A program made the position numbers and the translations under genes. Shown one piece after another: positions 61,001 through 64,000 of a stretch of 64,000 nt of DNA; positions within the stretch are counted from its first letter, which is position 1, and every line of letters begins with the position of its first letter. The notes below the pieces were generated by a model. It saw nothing but the letters and a program-made list of their open reading frames with translations. It was not told where the DNA came from and did not search any database. This DNA is from Deltaproteobacteria bacterium. GTDB taxonomy: Bacteria > Myxococcota_A > UBA9160 > UBA4427. The DNA lies in contig JAJDAN010000077.1 of the NCBI GenBank assembly GCA_029261855.1, forward strand, positions 1 through 64,000, given 5' to 3'.

Positions 61001-64000
61001 GTCTGGGTAAACGAGGCGGTTCCCGCGCTGCCGATGGTCTCGGCACCGATCGAGAAGCTCTGGCCTGCACCCTGGGTGTACGACGAGCTGGACGCCGGGG
61101 CGAAGGCCATGTTGAAGGTGTCGACGTTGAACGAGCCGGCGGTTCCGCCCTGCAGGTCGAGGCTGCCACCGTCGAGGTTGAAGGTGCTTTGACCCGACCC
61201 GGATGCGACGTTGCCGCCGATCGAGAGGGTTCCACCCGAGAGCGTGTAGGTGCCCTGGCTCGCTGCGTTGGCGGCCAGATCGAGATTGCCCGTGACGTCG
61301 TGGGTGCCGCCGCTCTGGCTGAAGACGCCTGTCCCGTTGAAACCGACGTAGGTCGTGCCGACGACGTCGAGGTTGCCAGTGCCCGAAAGGTCGTAGCTGC
61401 CGAAGCTGTTCGTGCCCGCCGAGACGAGGAGAGCGTTCGAGATGTCGTAGCTCCCGCCGCTGTGGGTGAAGATGCCCGTCCCGACGTTGCCGACGTAGCC
61501 CGACTCGCTCGAGAGCTCGCCGCCCGTGAGGTCGTAGCTGGCCTGGCTGTCGGTCTCGTATGCGAGGATCAGGGAGTTCGTGATCTGGTTGCTGCCGCCG
61601 CTCTGGATGAAACTTCCGGTTCCGAAGTTGCCGACGTATTCGTAGGAAGCCGACAGCGAGCCCCCGGAGAGGTCGTACTGGCCGTCTCCGGACACGTCCT
61701 CGGTGCCGATATAGAGCGTGCCAGTAACGCCGTGGCTGCCGCCGGTCTGGTCGAAGCTGCCCTGTCCGAAGCGGCCGACGTGAGTGTCGGTGGTGGAGAG
61801 ATCGCCCGTCCCGGAGAGTGTGTAGGTGCCGTCGCCGCCTACCTGGTTGCCGACCCACAGGGTGGGTGCCCCGCTGATCGTCCCCCCGCTGTGGGTGAAG
61901 GTGCCCGTGCCGGCGTTGCCGACCAGGATGTCGGCGGCCTGGAGGTTTCCGGTTCCCGACAGCGCGTAGCTGCCGGTACCGAGGTTCGCGATCAACAGCG
62001 AGTTCGAGACGACGTGGGTCCCGCCCGTCTGCGTGAAGGAGCCGGTCCCAGCGTTGCCGACCGTGGTCTGCTGGGACGAGAGATCGCCTCCGGAGAGCTG
62101 GTAGCTGCCCTGTCCCGTTGCGTCGAGGCCCAGGTCCAGTCCTCCGCCGACGGCGTTGGTGCCGCCCGTCTGAGTGAAGGTCGACGTACCGCCCTTGCCG
62201 ATGGTCTCGGTGAAGACCGAGATTGCTTCCGAAGTGTTGAGGGTGAAGTTCGACGTGGTGCCGGCAGCCCACGCGAAGCCCAGCTCGTCGACGTCGAAGT
62301 CGGCGGTCTGGTTGATGTCGAGCACACCTCGGCTCGTGCTGTTGATGAGCAACGAGCCGCCATCGAAGTAGAGGGCGCCGTGGCCGGGGCCGTTGACGAT
62401 CGAGCCGCCGACGTCGAGGGTGCCGCCTTCGAGCACGTAGGTACCGTCGCCGGTGCCACTGAGGGCGCCGAGGCTCAGGTCCGTCGTGATGTCGTTGGTG
62501 CTGCCGCTCTGGACGAAGACGCCGGTGCCGGAGCGGCCGACCTCCACGACGTTGGGCGTGAGGGTGCCCGCGGAGAGCTCGTAGCTGCCGCTGCCGCCGT
62601 CGTTGGCTCCCACCAGCAGGCTGCCCACGTCGTGGGTCCCGCCAGTCTGCAGGAACGAGCCCTGGCCGTCGCTTCCCACGACAGTCGCGTTCGAGTCGAG
62701 CACCCCCGCCCCCGAGAGGTCGTAGCTGCCCTGACCACCGGGATTGAGTCCAAGCCAGAGGCTCGACGTGACCGTGTTGATCCCGCCGCTGTGGCTGTAG
62801 GATCCCGTGCCCCCCGCGCCGATGTACTCGACGAAGGCGTCGTTCGAGCCGCCACTCTGAACGAAGGAGCCGCTTCCGATTCGTCCGACGAACTCGCCTA
62901 GGGCGGTGAGGGTCCCACTCGAGAGGTCGTAGGTGCCCTCGCCGGTGGCCTGGTCCCCGACGTAGAGGTTCGCGCCGGTGAGATCGTGCGCTCCACCGGT
63001 CTGCGTGAAGCTTCCGCTTCCGCTACTTCCGACGATGGTCCACATCGGCGAGTCGAGAAGCCCGCCCGACAGCGCGTAGCTCCCGTCACTCCCCGCGACC
63101 GAGCCGATACTGAGTTCGTTCGTGAGGGTGTTCGTGCCGCCACTGTGCGTGAAGCTGCCGGTTCCGAGGAACCCGACATATTCGGCGAAGGCACTCAGGC
63201 TACCGCCCGAGAGATCGTAGCTGCCGTCGCCGCCGGCCATGCTTCCGAGCTCGAGCCAGTTGCTGAGAACATGGGCCCCGCCGGTCTGGACGAAGCTGCC
63301 CGTTCCCTGCTCCCCGATGAAGGCGTCGAAGGTTCCCAGGCTCGCCGTCCCCGCGAGCTCGTAGCTGCCTTCGCCGGTCGCGTCGACGCCCAGGCGCAGA
63401 GTCGTGACCGTGTTCGTGCCGCCGTTCTGGGTAAAGCTGCCCGTCCCGGATAGACCGATCCGTTGTGTGGGTGCGATCAGGCTTCCGCTGGCCAGCTCGT
63501 AGCTGCCACTGCCTCCGATATTGTTTCCGAGCTCGAGCACGCCCGCGCTGTGGCTGCCACCGTTCTGGAAGAAGCTTCCGGCCCCCGAGACGCCGATGAC
63601 CTCGATCCCCGTCGACACGCTCTGTCCGGCGTTGAGCGTGAAGGACCCGTTCGAAGCGGGGGCGGCGCCGATCCGGAAGGCGTCCACGGCTGTCGAGCCG
63701 GCGGTACCGCCCTGGAGCTCCACGGTGCCGCCGTTGATCGTGAGGACGCTGCTGCCGGCGCCGTTGGTGATGTTTCCACCGATCGCGAGGCTGCCGCCGT
63801 CGATCGTGAGGCCGCTGCTGCCGGAGCCGGTGCTGATGTCTCCACCGACCGCGAGACTTCCACCCGAGAGCGTGTAGGTTCCGTTGCTCCCCGCGTTGGC
63901 GGCCAGATCGAGATTGCCCGTGACGTCGTGGGTACCGCCGCTCTGGCTGAAGACGCCCGTCCCGTTGAAGCCGACGTAGGTCGTGCCGACGACGTCGAGG
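58084..64000 (-). CDS. Giant PEP-CTERM repeat protein, partial at its N-terminal side
   Basis: At least 1971 residues are visible; the frame is open to the window edge, so the start is outside. Almost all is a short repeat of about 37 residues, GTGSFTQTGGTHDVSNLLxLG ... GSYDLSGG, that should form a beta-helix like autotransporter passengers. On top of this are super-repeats near 2.6 kb (876 residues): the blocks at 61265-61372 and 63893-64000 are 105/108 identical. Linkers LQGGTAGS...APAS mark the larger units. The C-terminal 300 residues are a different module, ending in MVPEPGTGVLLALSLAFALR and basic residues. It is an exosortase-anchored surface filament or adhesin. Confidence 0.85.
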   Translation of the reverse strand, partial: LDVVGTTYVGFNGTGVFSQSGGTHDVTGNLDLAANAGSNGTYTLSGGSLAVGGDISTGSGSSGLTIDGGSLAIGGNITNGAGSSVLTINGGTVELQGGTAGSTAVDAFRIGAAPASNGSFTLNAGQSVSTGIEVIGVSGAGSFFQNGGSHSAGVLELGNNIGGSGSYELASGSLIAPTQRIGLSGTGSFTQNGGTNTVTTLRLGVDATGEGSYELAGTASLGTFDAFIGEQGTGSFVQTGGAHVLSNWLELGSMAGGDGSYDLSGGSLSAFAEYVGFLGTGSFTHSGGTNTLTNELSIGSVAGSDGSYALSGGLLDSPMWTIVGSSGSGSFTQTGGAHDLTGANLYVGDQATGEGTYDLSSGTLTALGEFVGRIGSGSFVQSGGSNDAFVEYIGAGGTGSYSHSGGINTVTSSLWLGLNPGGQGSYDLSGAGVLDSNATVVGSDGQGSFLQTGGTHDVGSLLVGANDGGSGSYELSAGTLTPNVVEVGRSGTGVFVQSGSTNDITTDLSLGALSGTGDGTYVLEGGTLDVGGSIVNGPGHGALYFDGGSLLINSTSRGVLDINQTADFDVDELGFAWAAGTTSNFTLNTSEAISVFTETIGKGGTSTFTQTGGTNAVGGGLDLGLDATGQGSYQLSGGDLSSQQTTVGNAGTGSFTQTGGTHVVSNSLLIANLGTGSYALSGTGNLQAADILVGNAGTGTFTHSGGTISGAPTLWVGNQVGGDGTYTLSGTGDLSTTDTHVGRFGQGSFDQTGGSHGVTGTLYIGTEDVSGDGQYDLSGGSLSASYEYVGNFGTGSFIQSGGSNQITNSLILAYETDSQASYDLTGGELSSESGYVGNVGTGIFTHSGGSYDISNALLVSAGTNSFGSYDLSGTGNLDVVGTTYVGFNGTGVFSQSGGTHDVTGNLDLAANAASQGTYTLSGGTLSIGGNVASGSGQSTFNLDGGSLDLQGGTAGSFNVDTFNMAFAPASSSSYTQGAGQSFSIGAETIGSAGTASFTQTGGTHNATLLNLAFGAASDGSYTLSGGDLSADTLNVGLDGTGTFTHTGGTNTLANQLAVGTLSQGSGSYTLSGSGELSAPTEAIGNSGTGSFTQTGGTNAFGTLLEIGVNAGASGSYDLSGGSLSGQDVQLGDLGTGTFTQTAGDHTTTGSLLLGSDTTGDGSYDLQGGSLTVGTFEDIGVFGTGAFTQSGGSHDVTNGSLTIGNANGAVGSYDLSGSGQLFGDVEVIGASGDGSFVQTGGTHNVSNLLYLGYGVLGQGSYDLSGGELQAPVQMVGYGGSGSFVQSGGTNQVGALLRLGYLTTGEGSYELSGGNLNSPEIVVGWENTGSFTQTGGTATATDVFVSLEATLPSQGSYDLQAGLLETTNLYLGISGGGATFTQSGGTLDATFIEQYPTSTVYGTLQNQGTYDYYGGTFSGRMLNQGVMNLSLVQNEWIAGDGLENEAAHTISSTETMTLNGQGLANWSTLTVDGILQGAGTLTNYAQMNLNSGGTLGGTGGFVNYGTLTSASGESIDNTGANANYGYLPVANFGQLWLNGGDLANGGTLDLNQGTLLGPANVVNSFGGVVTGSGVLANGFDNAGGSVVVESGTTNIVQDFDNTGVVQMAANAANLIGGDIHNFNTIEGWGHVYNDVVNDGIIEARQGTLIFSGNVSNTSLGLIAASTGDKLLMNSGLASSEGIISLSGGTFDNNLNAMTNNGQISGYGVLRTGGLTNAGDVTLTGGTSTVVGTVSNQLGQQIEVAYSTAVFTDDVTNFGVFKTTDANVTFAGTYTENGLFLSDPSDNNYADLVLGATGALQGGEGDRFIVTGDLLSSSEASVLWGTDAAELVFAAGGDDYHQLAYTGVDVGAVAAGYDDNFAWGTFTLGAGQALALMDGDAASGGALYVGLLVLADGLGQLADITSADGMNLYYNAALSGNDYLGAQSYALTGGGMLAPVSGMVPEPGTGVLLALSLAFALRLSRRVARGSTSS
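61265..61372. repeat. Copy A of a 108-bp near-identical block in the giant gene
   Basis: This block matches 63893-64000 at 105 of 108 bases, at an offset of 2628 bp (a multiple of 3). The similarity continues more weakly on the lower-coordinate side. It is part of a large in-frame duplication in the giant repeat protein. Confidence 0.9.
63893..64000. repeat. Copy B of the 108-bp block, reaching the window edge
   Basis: It matches 61265-61372 with three mismatches. Between this block and the LQGGTAGS linker, copy B carries one more 22-residue unit (GGSLxxGGxI...), which explains the 66-bp difference between linker spacing (2562) and block spacing (2628). Confidence 0.9.

Noticed and set aside
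60835..62901. A 688-codon plus-strand frame inside the giant repeat gene
   Set aside because: The repeats on the minus strand create a repeating antisense frame; there is no signal peptide or domain.
63721..63723. GTG as the start of the giant repeat protein
   Set aside because: The same frame continues with the same repeat type to the window edge, so this codon is internal.

Overview
The window is high-GC DNA with densely packed genes on both strands. Many encoded proteins are exported and end in a PEP-CTERM sorting tail or a related tail. Together with aerobic aromatic and lipid catabolism genes and PilZ and two-component signalling genes, this suggests a free-living aerobic Gram-negative bacterium, perhaps from the former Deltaproteobacteria (Myxococcota or Binatota-like). 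That placement is inference; no rRNA, tRNA or other marker gene was seen.

Layout. 0-8 kb: a broken formylglycine-generating-enzyme-like PEP-CTERM gene, a TetR regulator divergent from a sugar/sorbosone dehydrogenase-cytochrome c lipoprotein with a palindromic operator between them, then exported proteins including a cohesin-like/dockerin-like neighbour pair. 8-18 kb: a membrane winged-helix/TPR regulator, a frameshifted GST, small conserved proteins, a flavin monooxygenase, a matrixin-like protease, a methyltransferase and an esterase. 18-23 kb: a large RTX/Ig-like PEP-CTERM protein beside a caspase-like lipoprotein and a Fis-type response regulator. 23.6-26.3 kb: a tandem-repeat tract and a translationally coupled amidohydrolase/ferritin-like pair. 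26.3-32.2 kb: a signalling cluster of a hybrid histidine kinase, two PilZ proteins, a degenerate disulfide-reductase-like flavoprotein and a LuxR-type regulator; two of its receiver domains lack the phospho-acceptor Asp. 32.6-41.2 kb: P450 and MFS genes, two exported proteins, GST, AraC regulator, ICL/PEP-mutase enzyme, NTF2-like protein and a Cys-rich exported protein. 41.5-41.9 kb: a short actinoporin-like gene broken by one frameshift. 42-47.6 kb: DUF1003, acyl-CoA dehydrogenase, PhyH dioxygenase and a thrombospondin-type-3 protein. 47.8-52.5 kb: an aerobic benzoyl-CoA (box) operon, boxC-boxB-benzoate:CoA ligase, without boxA. 53-64 kb: a large FG-GAP/TSP3 protein and two related repeat proteins, the larger running off the right edge.

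Functionally there are three themes: surface and secreted proteins anchored by several C-terminal tail types, catabolism of aromatic and acyl-CoA substrates through CoA thioesters, and sensing through c-di-GMP-type and two-component parts. The most unusual items are the bacterial actinoporin-like coding sequence, the signalling cluster with degenerate receivers and flavoprotein, the PEP-CTERM tail lying inside a longer protein, the cohesin/dockerin pair, and the giant protein's in-frame super-repeats.
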